From Chaunax sp. Z400 (Eukaryota > Chordata > Actinopteri > Lophiiformes > Chaunacidae): DNA of 64,000 bases. Shown here one piece after another: positions 1 to 11,100 of the stretch. Position 1 is the first letter of the stretch. Every line of letters starts with the position of its first letter. The notes under the pieces are model-generated. The model searched no databases. It saw only the letters and a list, made by a program, of their open reading frames with translations, and had not been told where the DNA came from. Where the stretch lies: positions 24,515,229 through 24,579,228 of the forward strand of contig CM075202.1 of assembly GCA_037577475.1 (NCBI GenBank), given 5' to 3'. The position numbers and the translations under genes are program-made.

Positions 1-111
1 CAACACTCTACCAATGCTTTAGGAACCATTTCATTTTTTACACATACTCAGACATGACAGATCCTCAAGATCCTCAGATCAACAAGATCAGATCCTGATG
101 TTCTCAAAGTG

Positions 112-475
112 TTTCTCCTCAAAAGAGCTACAGGTAGAGCTCAGAAGGATAAGCTGCAGACACTTAGTGTTATGAGTTTATGGATTCAAAACTCAGTTCC
201 CACATTTAGAGGTTTTTTCCAGTGCAGTGTGAATAATAAATAGAACTTCCGACCACATTCTATAGAGCTGGAGGTATAGCTCAGTGAGATGAGCTACAGG
301 CGTTAGATGGTTGGCAGTTTAGGATCAAATCCCAGCACTTAGGTGTCTTTTAAGTGTTTTTGCCTCAGTATTGACAATGATAAATATAACATTTGCGCAA
401 AAAAAGTTTTAGCTCAGGGAGGTGGGATCCTGACCCGCAATCCTGGAAAGCAGGTTCGAATCCCGGCTGTCTCGT
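112..475 (+). repeat. Cluster of degenerate tRNA-derived units
   Basis: Three consecutive stretches look like decayed tRNA genes or tRNA-derived SINE heads. Unit 1 (about 130-200) has an A-box-like gagctcagaagg and a weak B-box-like ggattcaaaactc. Unit 2 (about 270-340) has tatagctcagtgag followed by aggatcaaatccc. Unit 3 (about 408-472) has agctcaggga and, at 453-463, a perfect B box GGTTCGAATCC. The spacing between A-like and B-like boxes is about 40-50 bp in each. I could not fold a convincing cloverleaf, so I do not call a functional tRNA. Unit 3 is the best preserved, and its B box could still bind TFIIIC. Confidence 0.5.
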
Positions 476-479
476 TCTT

Positions 480-994
480 TCAAAATGTAGCTTCTGTTTG
501 ACACGGCTGAGCTTCAAGAGTCTGAGGTTGACGGTTAAAATCCTGATGTTCAGATGAGTCTCTGCGTTTTGTCCTCTGAAGTTTGAAATGTCAGAAGTAG
601 AACAGGAACAATTGTTCTGTCCAGTCTAGAGGAAACCTGACCATAGCATAAAAATGTGACTCCTCTTTCCAAACTCCAAGGATGACCAGTGTTACAACAA
701 TCAAGTCCAAACAGGATTTATTTACATTTCTTTACAAAGATACAAGTTTCAAATGTTTACAGCAACTTCATTTAACAAAGTGAAGGACAGAAAATACATG
801 AAACTTCACTTCCAAACATAAAAAAGAGAAAATCAAAAAGGGTTTCCTTCCTGTTACAGCAATACAGAATATTTACAATATATACAAAAGAAACTTCACT
901 ACAACAATCATCTAATCACCAATTAGCACAAAGTGATGAGGCAGAAAGGAAGAGGAGGAGTCACTGATGGGATCCACAGCTGTGTTAATGAGGC
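480..994. other. Non-coding stretch, nothing recognised
   Basis: I find no credible coding exon. The stretch is AT-rich; from 700 to 960 it reads like a 3' UTR on the minus strand (poly-T tracts on plus, scattered TTTACA), but I see no decisive polyadenylation signal and no upstream gene to match. Confidence 0.4.
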
Positions 995-1056
995 GCCATC
1001 AGTCTCCTGTCCAATCAGCAGCCTCCAGGTGTAACTCTGAAACAACAGAACAAAGT
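995..1056. repeat. Dispersed repeat copy 1 (partner at 6500-6564)
   Basis: Positions 995-1027 match 6500-6532 perfectly over 33 bp, and both are followed after a variable gap by cagaacaaagtg. Similarity fades on either side, and A-rich sequence with agcaaatacaa follows in both. The shared block contains a CCAAT motif. It could be the conserved part of an old duplicated segment or of an unidentified interspersed repeat. Nothing in it suggests coding. Confidence 0.6.
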
Positions 1057-2260
1057 GTCAGCATCAGGAGAACAAAAAAAACTAAATAGCAAATACAAGT
1101 AGACCAATTTTATCTGTCTTTTTGTCAGACTGAGAACATCTTGCATGATTTTGTTTGATATTTTTTTAACTGTGAGCAACACTTCAAATGCAGAAAAGCT
1201 AATTATCTGAGCAGTGAGACGTTTTTCTCCACGAGGGTCTGAGATGTGTTCACAGCAACAGGGAAAAACCGACCAACAAATGTTACCTAAACTATGAGCC
1301 ACTCTGCAAAAACGGGATCTCTGTTGCGTCACATGAACTCATTTGGGACACTTGGCAGCGTAATGGCGCACGCAGGAGGACAGGACGAGTCGGGGCAGCA
1401 GGAGCGACAACAGTAGGATTTTCTTTTACTTTTCATTCTGTGGAATCGGGAAACACGTTTTCTAAAGCCAAATCATTCACAAGTACAAAATCAAGCCCGT
1501 CAGAAGGCAGTCGATCCCGCACAACTCCTCTAACTGTGCGCCGTGTCACGCGTAAAACTCACTACACCAAGATATCAGACCCACAGAATGATTTTTCAGA
1601 GATAGAAAGGACCCACATAACGCCGAGATGAAGGGTTGATTTGCCCGTCTCTCACCCTGTCCGCTTAACTGACAGTCGGAGAAAGGAAAACGTGCGTAAT
1701 GAACGGCAAAAAGTCACCTCACTCACAGAAATATCTAAGCCTAATTCTTAAGATTTATGTATTTTAATTACATGTAAATTTTCCATGAATTTCAATTACA
1801 TAATTTCAACATAAATAAACTAATAAACTTTATGCGATTCATATTTGTCACTAAAACATGAATGAAATAAGTAAAAGTGAGATTTATGTAATAGTTCGAA
1901 TAAACTTTGTGTTTTAAATACATAATAAACAGCTTTATGTATTTTTATTCAATAAATGCAATTTGTTTCAATTCAATACAAATATGCTTATTAATCAGAA
2001 TGAATACGTTTAATGTCTTTAAAATACTTAATAACTATGTTTATGCAATAAACTGAATTTATTCTAAATGCATTCTATTTATATACTTTTTTTAAATAAA
2101 CCCAATTTAATTTTTTGTTTTAGTTATATATTTTTTTTTAAATTATATATTTTTTCTGTTCACCATACATTTACAATCTGTTATTAAAATACATACAAGA
2201 ACAGTCAGACCACCAATAAACTTGTTTCACAGTTTATTTGTTGTGAACTCCAGTGCAAAA
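1057..2260. other. Gene-free region: GC-richer patch, then AT-rich low complexity
   Basis: Positions 1320-1680 are richer in CpG, with only short ORFs that match nothing I know. Positions 1740-2170 are strongly AT-rich, with repeated words such as ttatgtatt and aataaac in both orientations. I cannot assign either part to a known element. Confidence 0.4.
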
Positions 2261-2969
2261 CTCATAATATGAAATGTCTTCAAATCCCAATAAAAACATG
2301 TATCGCAAAATATACATATAAAAATAGAGTGCCATCTTTTTTGGTTTTGGATCAGTCAATACTACAGTGGCGCACAAGGGCAAACGAGCTGCAACTTAAG
2401 AAACCACATGCAAATAGACAAAACACAAGAAAATTAAGAAGACATCAATTTGACAACACATGCACAGCATTTAGAAAATGTGCTGCAAAACCACAACACA
2501 ACAGAAGTGTTTACAAAGGACACATAAAATGATGCATCCCTGGGTGCGCCTTTTCTAATACTGCATTTAAAGAATAGAACAGATTTAAAACACAAACATT
2601 TCATTTGTTGTTTTCATCTGACACGTTACGCTTACCTTAACTTCTGGATCGTGCGGTCATGTGACTTAGAATAAAACCTTAATTAACATTGTGGGAATAC
2701 AACAACACAGTACCTAAAGCTAAACAAGGTGTATTATACTTACTTAAAAAACTCTTATTCACCACCACACATTTTGACTTCTAGTGTACTGTAAACTCTT
2801 TCAAGAACTGCAAGCAAGGTTGAATAACCATCACTCTGTTAACTGAAACACCTCACAGACAAAACAGTGTTGACCAAACAGGCCATCTAGGCCTGTAACA
2901 ATAACTACTTTTGTTGGAAACTAAGTGAACAAGTACTTACAACAAGTCAACCACAGAGGGAAAACTCCA

Positions 2970-4759
2970 TTACCGGAGCATCTTAATTTTCAGTGCTTGG
3001 ACTTTTGGTGAAAGCTTGGTCGTGTCCAGTTCCGTGAGGACTTTCTGAAACACTTCGAAAAGGCACTTCAGGTCCTTTGGATAGCTTAAGTTCAGTGCAT
3101 AAATGAGTCCAAAGAGCATCACACATCCATGGGTGACACTCTGAAGGTTCTGCAGAACTTCAGTGCCTTCAAGCACAACACCTACATCTGCAGGTTTGTC
3201 TTCAGGACTAGCGCCCTCCACCCGAATAACATGTATGCCCATCGTTGTCTCAGGAATCAGCGCCTCAGCCTCTCTGGGTTCACTGTCCTGGAGGACAAAC
3301 AAAGAGAACAATGAGCTGCTGATCACATTGGGATATTCAGAATTTAAGGCACACTGTTTCACAAACTTACAAATATGTTGAACCATTCAAATGCAAAATA
3401 ACGCCACGATTTCAAAACCACACAAAACAGTCAGGAAGACCCAATAACTGGCCTTTCATTTCCGTCAAACCAGTTTGCAATGACCTCAACTTACCATTGC
3501 TGCCTATAAAGTTTGCCACCAAGAGTACTTTAGTAAACCTGCAAGCCAACAAAAACTGCATACATTGTGATCCTTCAAAAAGTTAAATACTCCCCCACAG
3601 TCAGATGTTAGTGTTTACTTTGGTAAACTAGGCCTACGCTGTTATCCAGACAGCAAGGGTATATCCCCGAAAGCCAATCCCCCTCCATTGTACAAGCAAT
3701 TCCCCTGATTGAACTCCTAAAATTAAATGTGAAGTTATGTCTGAAAAACAGTGTTTTTCATTAAAAAAAGCTCCTCCTAGTGAGTAAAATATGAACTATT
3801 AGACTAAAATTAAACATATACAAATAAATACAAGATAGACCTCCTCAAATTGCACCAAATTTGGACAAAATCAGAGGAACGGTTGAGAAATTAAGGCCCC
3901 TATATTTCTGAGATAAAACTCTCCCAAGTGTCAGAAATATGGAACCAACCTTTCCCTAAATCAACCCAGTTCTTCCTCGCACTAAGGTCTATGAGGGTAT
4001 AAAATCTGAAAATGATACATGAAATAGTTTGAGTTATCGTGTGATACAATATAATTATGAAAAAGGAAGCCTGTTATTTAATCCAAATTTGGTGAATATG
4101 AATTGACTCGGAGTATTATCTTGTATATATCAAATTTTACTCTAATAGTTCATATTTTACTCCTTACTCCCTATTTTTACTCCAAAATGTACACTTTGTA
4201 TTACCAATTGCTTCATATTTTCCAGAGTCATTTACATGTGAGAAGCTTCTCGTTTGGTTTATAAGATCAATAATGCTCCACACTGATAGCTGCATAGTTC
4301 AGTCTTTTAGTACACACTTCATGCACATAGGCAAAGCTAGACTGGGGTGCCTTTGAGGAAAGTAACAAAACTATCAATGAAAATATATCCACAACACATA
4401 TACAAAATTAAGACAGTAGGTTGCCAAACACTCACCACGTATTCCTTGACCAGTGTCTCCATGTCTTCATTAAGGTGGACACCTGAGCTCCTCAGGACAC
4501 AGCCTCGTTTGGTGTGTAGGTCTTCATTCTGAAAAGAAAAAAATACATTAATCACAGCATTGAGCAGTTGTATCATATGTGCCTTAAAAGGGTTTTCCAA
4601 CTTGAAAATGTACATGGACAATCTACATATATGCATGGATACCGGCTATTGCGGCCATAGAGGATATGCTTCAGCCTGAAATGTTTTTAGCAGCTCATAC
4701 CTGGAAGATACTGTGATGCCACACACTTGAGATGCCACTGCCACATTTACATACAGCAT
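2970..4759 (-). CDS. 3' exons of a spliced gene, multicopy teleost family (SAMD3-like C-terminus?)
   Basis: Three minus-strand exons join in frame: 4759-4701, 4528-4436 and 3287-2970 (TAA at 2972-2970). Each is bounded by AG acceptors and GT donors. The product reads DAVCKCGSGISSVWHHSIFQ, then a segment ending VKEYV, then DSEPREAEALIPETT. It ends with a hydrophobic LFGLIYALNLSYPKDL segment and LSPKVQALKIKML. This ending resembles the C-terminus of a large uncharacterised teleost family often labelled SAMD3-like; that is recalled, not searched. The two cysteines in CKC and the HH pair might bind metal. Two further open segments upstream (5596-5507, starting MAGCSTVFGFGG, and 5143-5070) have good splice sites but do not join exon 4759 in the right phase. 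The 5' end is therefore unresolved and the locus may be a pseudogene. Confidence 0.45.
3781..4166. mobile_element. Fold-back / MITE-like element with long inverted arms
   Basis: Positions 3781-3875 and 4080-4166 are imperfect inverted copies. The outer part (gagtaaaatatgaactatta on the left) reappears reverse-complemented near 4137-4163. The similarity continues inward through atatacaa, acaagata and the palindromic ccaaatttgg. Arms of about 85-95 bp enclose about 200 bp of unrelated sequence with no ORF. This layout fits a non-autonomous DNA transposon or a fold-back element. It lies in the last intron of the minus-strand gene. I did not find a clear target-site duplication. Confidence 0.6.
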
Positions 4760-5069
4760 CTGTGAACAAAGGAAAAGAGGAATTTATCAGTTGTGGAGAA
4801 GAACATACGGATAGAAAAACAAAACACAAGCAATCTCCTTTAAAAAAACCAAAAAACCAAATATGATTTACAGCACACTACCTGCAAAAACATATCAAAC
4901 CCTAGGTCAAACAATGCAAATATGTTTTTAAGTATGCAGTAGACATGGTAATGTTGCTCATGTTAATGCTTGTACTGTTGATTCAAAATATGTTTCATCC
5001 TTAGTCATCTGATGTATTTAACTTTCTATGTATTATCATGCTCAGTGCCTTTTTAGCCTACATACTTAC

Positions 5070-5596
5070 AAAATCCAAGAGGTTCCCCCTGCATAGACGA
5101 TGTCCAAAATCAGCGTAATGTTATGCTTCAAAGAATTCTGAATCTGTAGAAAGACAAAAACAACATGCATTAAACACATTGTATTACCAAAATCACCCTC
5201 TACTCTTTTTTAAAAACCTTTTCAATGTTGTAACCCATCAGATTCTGTTACCTGCCATGTTGGGAAGCAGTAGGCCTACCTGGATCCTAAGCTTAATGAT
5301 CAATAGCACAATGAAAAAACACTTCAATACAATAAAAATTAAATTTTAATATGTACAATCCAGTTACTTAAAAGCTAATTTAACTAAACCAAGGCCTACT
5401 AAGGTGGAAGTACATTTATTTTATATTTCATAATTCTGCTCAAACAATTTGAAATGTAGGATTTTACTTGTAAAAACTTACAAATACATTGTGATTAATT
5501 ACTTACGGTAGCTCCGATTCTGAACAACCTCTTGTAACACAGCAGGTCAGAGAATCCGAGTCCGCCAAAGCCAAATACGGTGGAACAACCCGCCAT
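5070..5596 (-). CDS. Possible 5' exons of the same minus-strand gene (phase mismatch)
   Basis: An ATG at 5596-5594 opens 30 codons, beginning MAGCSTVFGFGGLGFSDLLC, that end at a GTAAGT donor (5506). A second open segment (5143-5070) lies between a TTTCTACAG acceptor and another GTAAGT donor, and reads IQNSLKHNITLILDIVYAGG before ending TSWI. The two join in phase 0. The second ends in phase 2, while the next exon at 4759 needs a single preceding base, so joining them gives an early stop. A small unseen exon, a frameshift mutation or an unrelated transcript would each explain this. Confidence 0.35.
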
Positions 5597-5599
5597 CCA

Positions 5600-6490
5600 C
5601 GGCTCCTTCGACGTTACTTCAAAATGAACCGCGCAGTTGTTGTCGTCAATGGCTGAAGTCCGACGCGTTTTCAAAATACTGACTCGTTTTAATAGCGTGA
5701 CGTAAAAACAAAGAGCGCTTAGCTGATATAAATAGCACCATGCGGGTTAAATTGAAGACTGGGTGAATCCGGACTAAATTTAACACTCTCTGGTCTGATG
5801 CAGGCCAACAGGTAAAGGTTCAAAATTGTTGAGTCAGTCAGACCTGTGACGTCATTTCCCCTGTAAAACGTTCTAATTTCCTGAAAATGATATGCAAACC
5901 AATCTCATAAATTTTAACCAATTGAATCATGCTTGTTCTATAGCAAAACATATTTAAACCTTTTTCATATTTTCTAACTAATTAAATTGAATTGTTTTCA
6001 TAATTAACAGATTCATGCTGATTCTATGTCATTTGAATGCATACATTTTCAAAATATGATTATTTACATAAAATCAAATAGATATAATTACTTAATATTA
6101 AACTAGGCCATGATTCATTTTTTTGAGTCTCTCCCTGACACGTGAGTCAGATGGTTTAATTGGCGAGACAATAAATCATCGATTAATGCAACATTAGGAG
6201 ATTTTATTTTTACACGGTTTCTTTCTAATGAAGGACAGACTACAGTGAAAACAAATAAAACACCTGACTCTTCAACCAAGAGCTTTATGCTGATATTTCT
6301 TTGTATTTAAAAGGTAGTTGAACGTCAACAGATCAGCATTGAACATATTTTTTATACACTTGTTTAGTTGATTAAAGAAAAACCAGAAAAAAACAATCAT
6401 AATAAATACTTACCCAACAAAAAAAGGTCATCATCACACAGCAGCCTGGTCAGTTTGAAAGAGGAGAAGAGGAGCCACAGGTGCCTTTTT
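5600..6490. other. Gene-free region upstream of the minus-strand gene
   Basis: Positions 5600-5720 carry several CpG (gacgcgtttt, gcgtgacg, gagcgctt) and may be the promoter side of the minus-strand gene starting near 5596. The remainder to 6490 is AT-rich without recognisable features. Confidence 0.3.
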
Positions 6491-6499
6491 AAAGGCTTT

Positions 6500-6564
6500 G
6501 CCATCAGTCTCCTGTCCAATCAGCAGCCTCCACCTGCAACTCCTAAAGAGCACAGAACAAAGTG
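6500..6564. repeat. Dispersed repeat copy 2 (partner at 995-1056)
   Basis: This is the second copy of the 33-bp perfect match described at 995-1027, in the same orientation, again followed by cagaacaaagtg. Sequence around it (gaggagaagaggagccac before, agcaaatacaaatta after) also loosely resembles the first copy, which suggests an older, longer duplication. Confidence 0.6.
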
Positions 6565-7027
6565 ACAGCGCCTCCCCCATTCAGGGAGACAGAACAACAC
6601 ATGAAATTAGCAAATACAAATTATGACTCGGAGTCAGAATATTTGGTGATAAAATTACCACAAGTGACTTTTGGATGTATGAGTTTCAGTTTTTCTTGAG
6701 GACAGAATGCTTCAAAAATCAAAGATTTGATGTCATGTCTTTAAACTCTCCAAGCAGACCTCTGTCATGTTGAGCTATTTATTTAGCAAACTTTTGATGT
6801 TGATATTCAGAGCCTTTGAACCTTCATCTTGTTGTCAGATTTTCTCAAAGTCACTTGAAGATTGAAACCAAATCCATCCAAAAACCGGAGATATTTGATC
6901 CCAGACACTTTTTTCCCCCTTTTAGATGTCTGATTTTAAAACTTACAGATGTGCCACAAGATCAGACCAACAATAACACACTTTCCAAGCAACACAAGAT
7001 AAGAGATGGACCAGATTGTCACACTGA

Positions 7028-8100
7028 AACAGCTGGAGTAAAAAACACACATGCACGCACACACAGCTGGAGTAAAAAATACACACACACAAGCACACAC
7101 AGCTGGAGTAAAAAACACACACACACAAGCACACACAGCTGGAGTAAAAAATACACACACACAAGCACACACAGCTGGAGTAAAAAACACACACACACGC
7201 ACACACACAGCTGGAGTAAAAAACACACACACACGCACGCACACATAGCTGGAGTAAAAAACACACACACACACACACAGCTAGAGTAAAAAACACACAC
7301 ACGCACATACAGCTGGAGTAAAAAACACACACACGCACACGCACACACAGCTGGAGTAAAAAACACATACACGCACACGCACACGCACACACAGCTGGAG
7401 TAAAAAACACACACACACATGCGCACACAGCTGGGGTAAAAAACACACACACGAACACACAGCTGGAGTAAAAAACACACACACGCACACGCACACACAG
7501 CTGGAGTAAAAAACACAGACACGCACACAAGCACACACAGCTGGAGTAAAAAACACACACACGCACACACAGCTGGAGTAAAAAACACACACACGCACAC
7601 ACAGCTGGAGTAAAAAACACACACACGCGCACACACAGCTGGAGTAAAAAACACACACACACACACACACGCACACACAGCTGGAGTAAAAAACACACGC
7701 ACACGCACACACAGCTGGAGTAAAAAACACACACATGCACACGCACACACAGCTGGAGTAAAAAACACACACACGCACACACACACACAGCTGGAGTAAA
7801 AAATACACACACGCACACACACACAGCTGGAGTAAAAAACACACACACACACACAGCTGGAGTAAAAAACACACACACGCATACACACACAGCTGGAGTA
7901 AAAAACACACACGCACACACACACACAGCTGGAGTAAAAAACACACACACGCACACACACACACAGCTGGAGTAAAAAACACACACGCGCACACAGCTGG
8001 AGTAAAAACACACACACGCACACACAGCTGGAGTAAAAAACACACACGAAAACACAAACACACAAACACAAACACACAAACACAAACACACAAAGACACA
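7028..8100. repeat. AC-rich minisatellite with AGCTGGAGTAAAAAA core
   Basis: I count about 29 copies of the core AGCTGGAGTAAAAAA (one variant ctagag, one ctgggg), separated by ACACAC/ACGCAC runs of variable length, so the unit is about 30-45 bp. The end (8040-8100) changes to (ACACAAAC)n. Purine-pyrimidine alternation in the AC/GC runs makes Z-DNA formation plausible. The long cysteine/valine-rich ORFs on the minus strand here are translations of GTGTGT runs, not genes. The block ends 37 bp before the first visible exon of the kinesin gene. Confidence 0.95.
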
Positions 8101-8137
8101 ATGATCTGTATCTCATCATCTTTCATCTGTATTATAG

Positions 8138-11100
8138 GTATTTTGTCGTATTCGTCCGGTTTTGGAACAACTTAAATCTGTGGAGTTTTGCGACACCTCT
8201 ACAGTTCTGATGGCTGACCGGAATGCCCCTGGCGTTACCGGAAATGAGCAGCGCGAAAAGGTTGGTGTAAATTCTATACAGGCTGTCAGTGATTTCTGTT
8301 CATGGCATCATTGTTTGATTGTGTTTTACTTTGTGTTCTATATGGATGCAGTACTACACATTCTCCGGGGTATTTGGCAGTGGTGCCAGTCAGGAGGACG
8401 TGTTTGAGGACGTGGCCAAACCGCTGGTTCAGGACCTCATTCATCGGAAGAATGGTGAGTTTTCTGAGCCATAAAATGTACATTTTATTCTCTCTAGTGT
8501 TGGAAGCATATTAGTTGATCAGGTGATGATAGGTTTTGATAACGTTAATCTAGAGGTTGACTGATTTTTACAGGCAGATATAATAAGGATAGTTTAGAGC
8601 AGGAAAAGCCCAGAGCTTCTGCTTCAGCCACAAGCCAAAGGTTTTTTGATTGATTGATTGAGATGTTTATTTCGAATACGTAAAGATAGTGGACATAATA
8701 TTTACAGACAGTGAAAAGCATAAAGCAAGAAATGTAAAACACTTGACTTGTTTACATATTCGAAAAGGAGTGAGAAGAAGTCCAAACTATTTCAATCCCA
8801 CCCCTTCTCCATAACTCATTGATTGTATTACTATACTATATTATTATATTATACTATATTATATTTTATTATACTATATTATATATACTATTAAACAATA
8901 CATGTATGTAATATAATATCCAGTATATATAATATTTAATATCATATAAAATATAATGAATAATATACACTATGGTGATTATACCTTATTATTCTATACA
9001 TATATTATACATACACACATAAATGCACCTACAACACATATTTACACCAACTCAAATATCTTACAACTTTACATTATCATTTATATAAAAAGAGGAAGAT
9101 ACACTAAGAAAGAATAAATATTAAGTAACCAAATAAATAAACACCCCTGTAAACACCTGGTGATTTTCAAACCCTGCATTCATCCCTGTACCTGGTGAAA
9201 ATCATGTCTTTATACCTTATTTTAAAGTGGTTGATATTTGGACATTGCTTTAACTCCACACTAAAACTGTTCCATTGTTTCACTCCACAGATTGATACAC
9301 AAAAACTTTTCCTGGTTGTACGAATACTGTAAATTTTGAAATTGAATTTTCCCCTTAAATTATAACCCCCCCTCTCGATCACTGAACAGTTTTTGAATGT
9401 TTCTTGGTAGTAGGTTGTTTTTAGCCTTGAACAATATTTGTGCTGTTTGATATTCCACAATATCTGTAAATTGTAATAATTTGGACTGTAGAATAATGCA
9501 GTGGTGTGTTCCAGATAACCAACATTGTGAATGACCCGTATTGCTCTTTTTTGGAGTATTGATAGTGAATGTAATGAACTTTTGTAGTTGTTGCCCCAAA
9601 TCCCTGCACAGTAATTTAAATATGGTAAAACTAGTGAACAGTATAGAATGTGGACTGACTTCTGATCCAGAACCTGCTTTGCTTTGTTTATTACTGAAAT
9701 GCTTCTTGACAGTTTAGTTTGTACATGTTTAATGTGTGATTTCCAGCTGATTCCATCACCTATAGTTACCCCAAGAAATGTATTTTCATTAAATCTTTCA
9801 AGTTCAGCCCCATTTATCTGTATATGTACATGTGTATTCATAATTTTAGTTAGTATAATATATATAGTTTTATAATCATAAGTATGTTTTATTTTAGCAG
9901 CATATAATACATTACTTAAGTGTCTCTGTGAAAAGTGGATATAAAGTGGTTGTGATTGTCTGTGTTTATAGGCCTGCTGTTTGCATGTGGTGCGACAGAC
10001 AGTGGTAAGACCTACACCTTGATCGGATCACCCAGTGAACCCGGAATCCTCCCACGAGCACTCGACATGTTGTTCAACAGCATCGACTCACTTCTGACTC
10101 GAAAATCGGTAAAACCTTCATTAACATTTTGTCTATTTGATCTCTTACAAATACTGTGCACTTTTGGAGTTGGGGGGGGGGCATTTACTTCAAATGTTTT
10201 CAATCTTCATCAGGCGTTCAACCCAGACGGCACACCTGGGCTGTTGTTCAAGAAGGGGAAGGACCTTCTTTTGAAGAGGCAGAAGCCCAACAATCAACGG
10301 TCAGTACAGAAATGTTTGACTTTCTTAACTATTTATGGTGATAGTAGTTCATTAAGATGAGGTGAATTTATAGTTCATGGCCTGCTGTTCATAATGTCGC
10401 CTTTCTTTTGGTTTCTTAGGAACAAGGCTGACCCGGAGCCAGAACAACAATACTGTTACAGTGTGTTCCTGAGGTACTTTGAGATCTACGGTGAATATAT
10501 CTACGATCTCCTGCCTCCAAATGATAAAAAGTAAGAGACAGGATTCAGAGTCAGTGTGTGCATTCTGAATCACAATGCCTGTTTGAATCCAGGTTATCTG
10601 TGGTACTGGTACCCTCAGTGTGTTTGGATTTGTTGAAATCCAACATTTTTCATCAGAGCTTTGACTGCTTGTCTTACTAAAGCCACACATTGTCTTTTCA
10701 TAAACTAGTTTCAGGAAAACTCTGAGTCTCCTTGAAGATCAGCGTAAGCACGAGGGCACACAAACACAAGTCTTTTCTGCAGAGGATGCTATTCAGGTGT
10801 TTAAGATAGGTGAGTGGTCATAATAACTATGTTGTTCTGAATACAACAGTATTATATTTTGTCATTGTGTTCCCCTTTATGCAGACTGAATCTAGTTTTG
10901 CAAAGTTTGAAACATTTTAAAATGTATTTTTATTCTTAGTTTTTTTTTGATGATGCTCTTCTCTGTCTCCAGGACAAAAGGAAAGGACAGACGCCCATAC
11001 GCGTGAACCAAAATTCAAACAGTCCCACGCTGTGGTCACTCTGAAGCTGGTCTCTGCACCTATAGACGCTGATGGGAATCTCCTTCCACAGGTGACGTTC

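Noticed and set aside
2269..2532. 87-codon plus-strand ORF
   Set aside because: No recognisable domain, AT-driven composition and no splice or promoter context; reads like part of an interspersed repeat.
6936..8126. Cysteine/valine-rich minus-strand ORFs up to 382 codons
   Set aside because: Translation of (GT)n spacers and the minisatellite core in three overlapping frames; not protein-like.
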